Assembly: GCA_902766525.1 (NCBI GenBank)
Contig: CACXDX010000113.1
Location: 1 to 5,360, forward strand
Direction of reading: 5' to 3'
Origin: an uncultured Bacillota bacterium
GTDB lineage: Bacteria > Bacillota > Dehalobacteriia > UBA7702
DNA: 5,360 bases
Positions 1-5,360 of the stretch are shown piece after piece. Both the position numbers and the translations under genes were made by a program. Under the pieces are notes generated by a model. That model saw only the letters and a list, made by a program, of their open reading frames with translations. It searched no databases and was not told where the DNA came from. Position 1 is the first letter of the stretch. Every line of letters begins with the position of its first letter.

Positions 1-652
1 CGAACATCGGTTCGCCGCAGCCCGGCGCGAGGCCGGTGACACCGGCCTCCAAAACCGCCGTAAAGGGGCGGTCTTTTTTGAACATCAGGGTCAGATGATT
101 GCGCATCGTTTCCCCGGTGCCGAAGTGGAAGCAGGGGAAAGCATAGCGGCCCGGATCGGCCAGATCATCGGCGCTGACCGCTACGGGGTCAAAGGGCTTG
201 TCCCGAACTTGATCGAGTTCGAGGATATGAGCGCCGACGCTGATGCCTTCCTTATCCAGCAGCGTTTTGGCGATACCGCCGGCGCAGCAGATCGGCGCCA
301 GCAGCGGCGGCAGCGCGGGCGCCGGCATTTCTTCCTTTGTTTCCGCTTGGGGGCGGAATTCGGAAATGAATTGGATCCCCTTTCCGTCGTCTTCTTCATC
401 TTTGCCGGCGGTTTTGATCTCTATGCAAAGGGGCGCGCCGCAGGTGACGTCATCGACGAGGCCGGAAACGGCGAAAAGATCATCTTTTTGATCTTCTTCC
501 CGCCCGAAAACGGGGTCGGCGGGGAGAAATCTTCTCGCCATAAAGGCGCGAACGGCGAAGAGGTCGATATAGTGACCGGCGGGAAGACCGTCGATGACGA
601 CGCCGTTTTCAAAAAAGTTGAAACGGATATCCTTTCCGATCTCAGAGGACAT
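1..652 (-). CDS. Divergent chorismate synthase-like protein (AroC paralogue, catalytic motifs missing), 3' end outside window
   Basis: The frame is open for 217 codons from ATG at 652 to the window edge, so the C-terminus is missing. Segments resembling chorismate synthase appear in the right order: VVIDGLPAG (18-26; family VIDGxPAG), ARR (39-41; family RRRPG), SGLVDDVTCGAPL (63-75; family SGVxxGxTTGTPI), EFRP (98-101; family FRPGHAD), CCAGGIAK (122-129; family VAAGAIAK) and GCGEPMF (211-217; family GLGEPVF). However, GESHG, which should precede VVIDG, is absent. RPGHAD reads RPQAET, so its His is lost, and the RGGGRxSAR stretch before AAGAIAK is replaced by a short Pro/Leu-rich piece. These are the FMN- and EPSP-binding elements of the family, so chorismate synthase activity is doubtful. 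The start overlaps the aroA stop by 11 nt and has GGGAGG 8 nt upstream. The homology is inferred by eye. The gene could be a regulatory or structural partner, a new enzyme, or an early-stage pseudogene. Confidence 0.7.
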   Translation of the reverse strand, partial: MSSEIGKDIRFNFFENGVVIDGLPAGHYIDLFAVRAFMARRFLPADPVFGREEDQKDDLFAVSGLVDDVTCGAPLCIEIKTAGKDEEDDGKGIQFISEFRPQAETKEEMPAPALPPLLAPICCAGGIAKTLLDKEGISVGAHILELDQVRDKPFDPVAVSADDLADPGRYAFPCFHFGTGETMRNHLTLMFKKDRPFTAVLEAGVTGLAPGCGEPMF

Positions 653-1907
653 CGAAGGAACCTCCCAACGCTTTGAAATCATCGAAGAAGGCGGGATAGC
701 TCTTGGCAACGGCTTCGCTGCCGTTGATGGTCAGCTCGCTGTCGCAGAGCAGAGAGGCCACGGCCATGGCCATGACGATGCGGTGATCGTTGAAGCCCTC
801 CACCGTGCCGCCTTTGAGCTTTTTGCCGCCGTTGATGATCAGGCCGTCTTCGCTTTCTTCGATATCGGCGCCGAGAGCGGAGAGATTTTCCCGCATGGCG
901 CGGAGACGATCGGATTCCTTTGTCCGCAGTTTGGCGGCGTTGTAGATGGTAGTTTTGCCCTTGGCGGCGCAGGCCAGCACGGCAAGGATCGGGACGAGAT
1001 CGGGAATTTGAGCGGCGTCGATATCGATGGCGCTCAAAGTCTGATGACGAACGGTGATGCCGGAAACGGCGGCTTTCTTTTCTTTCCCGGCCATTTCCTC
1101 AATGAGATCGACGATGGCTTTGTCGCCCTGGCGGGAATGGCGGGAGATGCCGCTGACGCTGATCTCATCGCCGAGGGCCCCGGCGGCCAGCCAAAAGGCC
1201 GCGTTGGACCAGTCCTTTTCCACGTCGATCTCTCCGGGAGAGCGGAATTGCTGGCGGCCCTTGATATCAAAGCGGTTGCCGTCCCGCTTGATCGTGACGC
1301 CGAAGCGGTTCAAAATGCTGATGGTGAGATCGACGTAGGGCATGGATTCCGCTTCCGTGGTCAGGACGATGCGGCTGTCGGCAATGAGCAGGGGCAGGGC
1401 GAAGAGCAGCCCGGTCAGGAATTGTGAGCTGACGTTGGCCGGCAGTTTATAGATGCCGCCGTGCAGCTGGCCGCTGACGCGATAGGGCAGCTTTTCGCCG
1501 CGGATCAGTACGCCGTGGCGGCGCATCACTTCGATCAGCGGTTCCATCGGCCGTTCGGCCAGACGCGGCGAACCGGTATAGGTAAAGCCGTTGCAGCCGA
1601 GAGCGGCGGCGAGAGGGAAGAGAAAACGCAGTGTGGAGCCGGATTCCCCGCAGTCGATCGTGCGGGTGCAGGGCATTTCTTCAATGGGATAAACGGTAAC
1701 GTCGCCGTTTTTGCCTTCTTCTATTTGAGTACCCATGCGCCGCAGCGCCGTAACGGTCGTTTGAATGTCCCGGGAGATCGTGCCGAGGTGAATTTTCGTC
1801 GGTTTATCGGCCAGGGCCGCGGCGATGAGCAGGCGGTGGGCGGCGGATTTGGAAGGGATCGCTTCAACGCTGCCGTGAAGCTTTTGCGGTTTGATACGGA
1901 TGTCCAT
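642..1907 (-). CDS. aroA: 3-phosphoshikimate 1-carboxyvinyltransferase (EPSP synthase)
   Basis: This cytosolic enzyme transfers the enolpyruvyl group of phosphoenolpyruvate to shikimate-3-phosphate, the sixth step of chorismate synthesis. The 421-residue protein is full length for the family. Visible landmarks are the N-terminal PSKSAAHR (18-25; Lys20, Ser21 and Arg25 correspond to shikimate-3-phosphate contacts), CGESGSTLRF (86-95) at the PEP loop, LAERPM (116-121), SSQFLTGLL (160-168), the catalytic Asp303 in IPDLVP, KESDR (330-334), DHR (374-376) and Lys402 in AKSYP. All catalytic positions known from the E. coli enzyme appear present. The PEP loop reads GESGS where the E. coli enzyme has GNAGT, a form I associate with Firmicutes. 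The start is ATG with GGAGG 7 nt upstream (1915-1919). The gene follows aroB after 28 nt and overlaps the AroC-like gene by 11 nt, so the three genes very likely share one transcript. Confidence 0.97.
   Translation of the reverse strand: MDIRIKPQKLHGSVEAIPSKSAAHRLLIAAALADKPTKIHLGTISRDIQTTVTALRRMGTQIEEGKNGDVTVYPIEEMPCTRTIDCGESGSTLRFLFPLAAALGCNGFTYTGSPRLAERPMEPLIEVMRRHGVLIRGEKLPYRVSGQLHGGIYKLPANVSSQFLTGLLFALPLLIADSRIVLTTEAESMPYVDLTISILNRFGVTIKRDGNRFDIKGRQQFRSPGEIDVEKDWSNAAFWLAAGALGDEISVSGISRHSRQGDKAIVDLIEEMAGKEKKAAVSGITVRHQTLSAIDIDAAQIPDLVPILAVLACAAKGKTTIYNAAKLRTKESDRLRAMRENLSALGADIEESEDGLIINGGKKLKGGTVEGFNDHRIVMAMAVASLLCDSELTINGSEAVAKSYPAFFDDFKALGGSFDVL
661..666 (-). promoter_or_regulatory. Ribosome binding site for the AroC-like gene, inside aroA
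   Basis: GGGAGG lies 8 nt before the ATG at 652. It is encoded within the last codons of aroA (the Leu-Gly-Gly stretch), and the aroA stop lies inside the new gene. This layout favours translational coupling of the two genes and fixes the start of the AroC-like gene. Confidence 0.75.
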
Positions 1908-1935
1908 GGTTATTCCTCCGTTTATTTTGAGATTT

Positions 1936-2982
1936 TTATGTGCGGAAAAAAGAATCGAGATCCTTTACGGGCAGAGAGATCATACGGCAGCGGCCGATGT
2001 TTTCCGGGATGATCAGTTTGATTTTATTGCCGCGCCGTTTTTTGTCGTTTTTGATGTAGGGGATCAGCTCCCGATAATCGTATGGCATCTTCGTCGGCAG
2101 GCCGTAGCGTTTGAGGACTTTGCCGATGCGGTCGGAGCAATCGTAATCGGCGAGGCCGTTGAGGGCGGCGACGTCGGCCATGGCGGTCATGCCGCAGGCG
2201 ACGGCGTGGCCGTGGCTGATGTCAAAGCGGCTTCGCGCTTCGATGGCATGCCCCAGCGTATGGCCGAGATTGAGGAATTGGCGTTTGCCCGTGTCGAATT
2301 CATCCTCGCTGACGATGCTGAGTTTGAGCCTGACGCATTCCTCGATGATCTCTTCAACGTGTTTATAGAGATTTTCCTTTTCCAGCAGGGTGAAGAGATC
2401 GCCGCCTTTTAACACGGCGTATTTGACGATCTCGGCAATGCCGTCAGCATAGCGAAGGGGATCCATTGTTTCATGGGTCGTATAGTCGCACCAGACGAGG
2501 GACGGCTGATGAAAAGCGCCGACCAGATTTTTGCCGCCGGATAGGTTGATCGCGGTTTTGCCGCCGATGGAAGAATCAACGGCGGCCAGCAGAGTGGTGG
2601 GTATCTGAATATAGGGAATGCCACGCAGATAGCTTGCGGCGGCGAATCCGGCCAGATCACCGACGACACCGCCGCCGAGAGCGGTGATGAAATCGCTTTT
2701 GGTCATGTTGCGTTTCGCCAGAAATTCCAGAAGTTCCGTATAGATATCCGTGCTCTTGGATTCCTCGCCGTTGGGGATGATGAAGGCGACGCATTCGATC
2801 TCACACCGCTGAAAGCTGCGCTTCAAAGTCTCCAAATAGAGCGGCTCCACATTGTCGTCGGTGACGATAACGGTCTGCCCTTCGGGAAAGAGCTCTTTTA
2901 CGGCATCGCCGCATTGTCCGAGGATGCCCTGACCGATAACGATATCATAAGGGCGGGATGTTTTGGCGTGAATGGTTCCCAT
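1936..2982 (-). CDS. aroB: 3-dehydroquinate synthase
   Basis: This cytosolic, NAD- and divalent-metal-dependent enzyme converts DAHP to 3-dehydroquinate, the second step of the shikimate pathway. The 348-residue length is normal. The N-terminal NAD-binding half shows TDDNVEPLY (41-49), PNGEESKS (70-77), the glycine-rich ALGGGVVGDLAGF (101-113), IPTTLLAAVDSSIGGKTA (127-144) and GKNLVGAFHQP (150-160). The metal-binding half has Glu184 in GIAEIVKYA, His241 and His245 in NLGHTLGHAIE, and His257 in SHGHAV. Glu184, His241 and His257 match the zinc ligands of characterised enzymes. KNDKKRRGNKI (311-321) is the conserved C-terminal basic motif. The start is ATG, with AAAGGAG rather far upstream (12 nt). 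It is the first gene after a promoter and terminator, so it heads the aroB-aroA-aroC-like operon. Confidence 0.97.
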   Translation of the reverse strand: MGTIHAKTSRPYDIVIGQGILGQCGDAVKELFPEGQTVIVTDDNVEPLYLETLKRSFQRCEIECVAFIIPNGEESKSTDIYTELLEFLAKRNMTKSDFITALGGGVVGDLAGFAAASYLRGIPYIQIPTTLLAAVDSSIGGKTAINLSGGKNLVGAFHQPSLVWCDYTTHETMDPLRYADGIAEIVKYAVLKGGDLFTLLEKENLYKHVEEIIEECVRLKLSIVSEDEFDTGKRQFLNLGHTLGHAIEARSRFDISHGHAVACGMTAMADVAALNGLADYDCSDRIGKVLKRYGLPTKMPYDYRELIPYIKNDKKRRGNKIKLIIPENIGRCRMISLPVKDLDSFFRT

Positions 2983-2994
2983 GATCGGCGTCGA

Positions 2995-3001
2995 CTCCTT
3001 T
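2995..3001 (-). promoter_or_regulatory. Ribosome binding site of aroB, with long spacing
   Basis: AAAGGAG ends 12 nt before the aroB ATG at 2982, longer than the 5-9 nt seen for most genes. No better in-frame start with closer spacing is evident, and the N-terminus (GTIHAKTSRPYDIVIG) looks like a normal dehydroquinate synthase start, so this start is kept. Confidence 0.6.
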
Positions 3002-3040
3002 CAAAATGATCTGTCGAATGTGATACTTCTTTAATCTGTT

Positions 3041-3069
3041 ATTATACCGCAAAAGCGCGAAAATCGCAA
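3041..3069 (-). promoter_or_regulatory. Sigma-A/sigma-70 type promoter for the aroB operon
   Basis: On the minus strand a perfect -10 box TATAAT (3046-3041) lies exactly 17 nt downstream of a -35-like TTGCGA (3069-3064). Transcription would start near 3034-3036 and leave a leader of about 50 nt before aroB. The -35 box begins two bases after the U-tract of the upstream terminator, so the operon is insulated from the ABC transporter operon. I saw no leader peptide, T-box or riboswitch in the short leader. Confidence 0.75.
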
Positions 3070-3070
3070 T

Positions 3071-3105
3071 AAAAAGAGCCCGAAAAGCAAAAGCTTTTCG
3101 GGCTC
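3071..3105 (-). terminator. Intrinsic terminator after the ABC transporter operon
   Basis: A perfect 13-bp stem (GAGCCCGAAAAGC, 4-nt loop, GCTTTTCGGGCTC) spans 3076-3105. Read on the minus strand it is followed directly by TTTTT (3075-3071) and then ATTGC. It starts 14 nt beyond the ATPase stop codon. On the plus strand the sequence after the stem is TCGGTTTTG, a weaker tail, so the element mainly terminates minus-strand transcription. Confidence 0.93.
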
Positions 3106-3119
3106 TCGGTTTTGAAATA

Positions 3120-3878
3120 TTATAATACTTTGGAGAGGAAAGAACGGAGTCGTTCGTTGTCGGGGTTGTCGAAAAATTCTTCGGGGGTATCCTCGGCGAG
3201 GATCTTGCCGTCTTCCATGAAGATCACTCTGGTGGCGACTTCCTTGGCGAAGCCCATTTCGTGAGTGACGACGACCATCGTCATGCCTTCCTTGGCCAGC
3301 TCCTTCATAACGTCGAGCACTTCACCGATCATTTCCGGGTCGAGAGCGCTGGTGGGCTCGTCGAAGAGCATCACGTCGGGATTCATGGCCAGCGCGCGGA
3401 CGATGGCTATACGCTGCTTCTGTCCGCCGGAGAGGCTGTTGGGATAGGTGTCGATCTTATCGGGAAGACCCACACGTTCCACAAGCTCTTCGGCTCTTCT
3501 GTTGGCTTCGTCCTTTTTCATGACGCCCAGTTTGATCGGGGCCATGGTGATATTCTGGCGGACGCTCTTATGAGGGAAGAGATTGAAGCTCTGGAAGACC
3601 ATGCCCATCTTTTGGCGCATTTTGTTGATGTCGTTTTTCTTATCGGTGATCTCCTGGCCTTCAAACCAGATATGGCCGCCGGTAGGGACTTCCAGCAGGT
3701 TCAGGCAGCGGAGAAAGGTCGATTTCCCGGAGCCGGAAGGGCCGATGACGACGACGACGTCACCTTTGTTGATCTTGACGTCGATGCCGTTCAGCGCGCG
3801 GACGGTGCTGTTTTTGAAATGCTTTTCGAGACCCTGGACCTCGATGAGCACATTGCTGTCATTATGTTCAGTGGTCAC
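3120..3878 (-). CDS. Polar amino acid ABC transporter, ATP-binding protein (GlnQ/HisP type)
   Basis: This is the cytoplasmic ATPase subunit that powers amino acid import by the adjacent permease. The 252-residue protein is full length and carries every nucleotide-binding motif: Walker A GPSGSGKS (46-53), Q-loop Gln96 in VFQSFNLFPH, signature LSGGQKQR (149-156), Walker B VMLFDE (169-174) with catalytic Glu174, D-loop SALD (177-180) and switch His206 in VTHEMGFA. The wording around these motifs (FNLFPHKSVRQNI, PTSALDPEMIGEVL) is typical of the polar amino acid uptake family; the actual substrate cannot be told from this subunit. The start is GTG at 3878, with AAAGGAGG 10 nt upstream (3889-3896), and it overlaps the permease by 11 nt, suggesting coupled translation. 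The gene is last in its operon, just before a strong terminator. Confidence 0.96.
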   Translation of the reverse strand: MTTEHNDSNVLIEVQGLEKHFKNSTVRALNGIDVKINKGDVVVVIGPSGSGKSTFLRCLNLLEVPTGGHIWFEGQEITDKKNDINKMRQKMGMVFQSFNLFPHKSVRQNITMAPIKLGVMKKDEANRRAEELVERVGLPDKIDTYPNSLSGGQKQRIAIVRALAMNPDVMLFDEPTSALDPEMIGEVLDVMKELAKEGMTMVVVTHEMGFAKEVATRVIFMEDGKILAEDTPEEFFDNPDNERLRSFLSKVL

Positions 3879-4596
3879 TGCTTCTCAGCCTCCTTTCCAG
3901 TCGTCCCACAAGCCAGGTAAAGAACATGACCAGGACCAGATAGACCAAGGCGATGGCGATCAGCGGCATAAAAGCGGAATAAGTTCTGCCGATGATGATA
4001 TAGGCGCCTTTCGTCAGATCCTGCAGGGCGATATAGCCGGAAACAGCTGTTTCTTTCAACAGCGTGATGAATTCGTTGGCCAGCGCCGGCAGGACGTTTT
4101 TGAAAGCCTGGGGAATGATGATGCCGGTCATGGTCTGAACGTAGTTGAAACCGAGGCTGCGCCCGGCTTCCATCTGGCCTTTGTCGATGGACATGATGCC
4201 GCTGCGGACGATCTCGGCGACGTAAGCGCCGGAGTTGATGCCGAAGGCCAAAACCGCGACGATCAGTTTGTTGTTGGACGTCGCGAAGATGATATAGTAC
4301 ATGATCAGCAGCTGAACGACGACGGGCGTCCCGCGGATGACCGTCAGATAAACCTTACTGATGATGTTGAGCACCTTTAAAACGATTTTGCCGAAGCCCG
4401 GCGCCATCGTATCGTAGGTATTATCATGGGTGGCGCGGATGATCGCGATGATGATCCCGATGGTCAGCCCGAGGATCAGGGCGAAAAAGGTGATCTCGAG
4501 GGTGAGCACGAGACCGTCGGCGAGATAGCGCCAGCGGTCGTCATCGATGAGATTGAGGAAAAATAAGGCTTTTTGGTGGGCAAACCATTCTGTCAA
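3868..4596 (-). CDS. Polar amino acid ABC transporter, permease protein (PAAT/HisMQ family)
   Basis: This integral membrane subunit forms the transport channel. Numbering here is from the upstream GTG at 4608. Hydrophobic segments lie near 33-57, 96-120 and 213-236, with shorter ones between, consistent with about five membrane spans. RGTPVVVQ (92-99) is characteristic of polar amino acid permeases. The EAA loop that docks onto the ATPase starts at EAGRSLGF (147-154) and ends in IIIPQA (163-168). Only one permease gene is present, so a homodimer is likely. Start choice: the longest frame starts with GTG at 4608, but the AGGAGG site (4613-4608) overlaps that codon, so it cannot be used efficiently. 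TTG at 4596, 11 nt after the site, is preferred, giving 242 residues. An in-frame TAG at 4614-4612 rules out anything longer. The gene follows the binding-protein gene after a hairpin. Confidence 0.93.
   Translation of the reverse strand: MTEWFAHQKALFFLNLIDDDRWRYLADGLVLTLEITFFALILGLTIGIIIAIIRATHDNTYDTMAPGFGKIVLKVLNIISKVYLTVIRGTPVVVQLLIMYYIIFATSNNKLIVAVLAFGINSGAYVAEIVRSGIMSIDKGQMEAGRSLGFNYVQTMTGIIIPQAFKNVLPALANEFITLLKETAVSGYIALQDLTKGAYIIIGRTYSAFMPLIAIALVYLVLVMFFTWLVGRLERRLRSSDH
3889..3896 (-). promoter_or_regulatory. Ribosome binding site for the ATPase GTG start
   Basis: AAAGGAGG lies within the 3' end of the permease gene, 10 nt before GTG at 3878. It supports the GTG over the next in-frame GTG (3851) and makes the permease and ATPase reading frames overlap (AGTGACCACTGA). 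Confidence 0.75.
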
Positions 4597-4607
4597 GGCA
4601 GATGCCA

Positions 4608-4613
4608 CCTCCT
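4608..4613 (-). promoter_or_regulatory. Ribosome binding site that decides the permease start
   Basis: AGGAGG runs directly into TGGCATCTGCC and then TTG. Its last G is the first base of the in-frame GTG at 4608, so that codon has no spacing at all. The TTG at 4596-4594 lies 11 nt downstream and is the first usable start codon in this frame; no in-frame ATG occurs in the next 15 codons. Confidence 0.65.
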
Positions 4614-4625
4614 AAGTAATCATAA

Positions 4626-4656
4626 GAAAGAGGCGGAAAAGAGTTCCGCCTCTTTC
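4626..4656 (-). promoter_or_regulatory. Intercistronic hairpin between binding protein and permease genes
   Basis: A perfect 13-bp stem (GAAAGAGGCGGAA, 5-nt loop, TTCCGCCTCTTTC) fills most of the 64-nt gap between the binding-protein stop and the permease start. Read with the operon, it is followed by TTATGATTACTT, which is T-rich but not a clean U-tract, so it would be a partial terminator or an mRNA 3'-end stabiliser. Hairpins at this place in other ABC importer operons let the binding protein be made in excess over the membrane parts. On the plus strand a TTTTT run at 4659-4663 follows the stem, so it could also stop antisense transcripts. Confidence 0.7.
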
Positions 4657-4672
4657 ACTTTTTGTTCAAAAA

Positions 4673-5360
4673 TTATTCCGCGGAAATGTATTTGTCGACG
4701 ATGGACTGAACGGTACCGTCGGCGATCAGTTCGTTCAATGCGGTGTTGACCTGTTCGAGAAGTTCTTCGTTGTCCTTGGAAACGCAGATGGCGTAATCTT
4801 CCACGGTGTATTCGGTATCGAGGATCTGAAGGCCTTCGTTGGCTTCCACATAAGCTTTGGCGGGTTCGTTGTCGATGATGACGCAGTCGATTTTGCCAGT
4901 GAGCAGAGCGTTAACGGCATCGGCGCCTTTGTTGAAGCGCTCGATGGTGCCGAATCCCTTTTCTTCGATATCACCGGTAGCGTAGATGTCGCCGGTGGTG
5001 CTTTCCTGAACGCCGATTTTCCAGTCATGACCTTCTTCAAAGAGGAGATCGAGGTTGGTGATTTCGGAACCTTCGGGAACGATAACGACCTGAACGCCCT
5101 GGGCGTAGGTGTCGGTGAAGTTGACGCTTTCTTTGCGTTCGTCGGTAACGGTCATACCGGCCATGCCGACGTCGGCTTTACCGCTCTGAACGGCGGCGAT
5201 GATGCTGTCGAATTCCATATCTTCGATCTGGAATTCCATACCGAGTTTTTCGGCGATGGCAGCGCAGATTTCGGCGTCGATACCGACGATTTCGCCGCCT
5301 TCGTAGAATTCATAGGGAGGGAATTCGGCGTTGGTGGCCATGATGAGAACTCCGTCGTCG
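4673..5360 (-). CDS. Polar amino acid ABC transporter, substrate-binding protein, 5' end outside window
   Basis: This is the extracytoplasmic receptor of the amino acid importer. The frame ends in TAA at 4673 and stays open to the right window edge; codons before the Met at 5341 read DDGVLI, continuing the family's first beta strand, so that Met is internal and the signal peptide or lipobox lies outside. Counting from that Met, family landmarks are ATNAEFPPYEF (2-12), GIDAEICAAIAEKLG (20-34), the stretch before and through DERK (67-70) with Arg69 as the expected carboxylate-binding residue, GVQESTTGD (110-118) in the hinge/second lobe, and Asp157 in VIIDNEPA, which typically contacts the ligand amino group. 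The end (DGTVQSIVDKYI, 208-219) is typical of the family. A polar or charged amino acid is the likely ligand; which one is not decidable. It is first of the three visible transporter genes. Confidence 0.94.
   Translation of the reverse strand, partial: DDGVLIMATNAEFPPYEFYEGGEIVGIDAEICAAIAEKLGMEFQIEDMEFDSIIAAVQSGKADVGMAGMTVTDERKESVNFTDTYAQGVQVVIVPEGSEITNLDLLFEEGHDWKIGVQESTTGDIYATGDIEEKGFGTIERFNKGADAVNALLTGKIDCVIIDNEPAKAYVEANEGLQILDTEYTVEDYAICVSKDNEELLEQVNTALNELIADGTVQSIVDKYISAE

Noticed and set aside
95..676. Plus-strand open frame of 193 codons at the left edge
   Set aside because: The minus strand of the same stretch encodes a continuous AroC-like protein with a good ribosome site; the plus-strand product shows no recognisable motif.
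594..1427. Long plus-strand open frame of 277 codons opposite aroA
   Set aside because: It is antisense to a clear aroA and has a composition full of Gly, Ala, Asp and Val as expected from the complement of GC-biased codons. It has no recognisable domain.
1461..2412. Plus-strand open frames opposite aroA and aroB
   Set aside because: They are shadows of the complementary genes, with skewed composition and no motif.
2981..3011. Repeated ATGATC on both sides of the aroB ribosome site, considered as an operator
   Set aside because: Six-base direct repeats this far apart, one including the start codon, are easily due to chance, and no matching regulator motif is known to me.
3583..4380. Plus-strand open frame of 265 codons opposite the ATPase and permease genes
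   Set aside because: It spans two well-supported minus-strand genes and their junction, shows low-complexity Asp/Gly/Gln-rich sequence and has no family motif.
4659..4672. Small TTTTT/AAAAA hairpin just after the binding-protein stop codon
   Set aside because: Only five A-T pairs; too weak to be a terminator by itself.
5339..5341. ATG at 5341 as the start of the substrate-binding protein
   Set aside because: The frame stays open upstream and encodes DDGVLI, which continues the family's first beta strand; a start here would leave no signal peptide.

Overview
The window carries two blocks of genes, all on the minus strand, so they read from right to left. No open reading frame on the plus strand looks real. 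The sequence is moderately GC-rich with strong Shine-Dalgarno sites and tightly packed genes. The protein sequences look like those of an anaerobic Firmicute; a Negativicutes or clostridial-type host is my impression, held with modest confidence because no rRNA or other marker gene is present.

Right block (about 5360 to 3120): a polar amino acid ABC importer of the PAAT type. In order of transcription it has the C-terminal part of a substrate-binding protein (its signal peptide and start lie outside the window), a perfect 13-bp hairpin in the 64-nt gap, a membrane permease, and an ATPase whose GTG start overlaps the permease stop. Together they make a one-permease, one-ATPase transporter, presumably acting as homodimers and fed by a lipid-anchored or secreted binding protein. 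The block ends at a strong intrinsic terminator at 3071-3105.

Junction (about 3119 to 2983): the terminator's U-tract is followed almost at once by a near-consensus promoter (TTGCGA, 17-nt spacer, TATAAT) for the left block.

Left block (2982 to 1): shikimate-pathway genes aroB (3-dehydroquinate synthase) and aroA (EPSP synthase), then a third gene that leaves the window. This third gene is the most interesting item. It aligns by eye with chorismate synthase (AroC), the enzyme that would follow AroA in the pathway, but it lacks the GESHG motif, the His of the RPGHAD motif and the whole RGGGRSSAR-type segment that bind FMN and EPSP. Its reading frame is intact for 217 codons, it has a good ribosome binding site and it overlaps the end of aroA. 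It therefore looks like a maintained, probably non-catalytic AroC relative rather than random decay. A true aroC would be expected elsewhere in the genome, possibly just beyond the left edge.

There is no gene-free stretch longer than about 140 bases, and no RNA gene, CRISPR array, insertion sequence or phage feature was seen.
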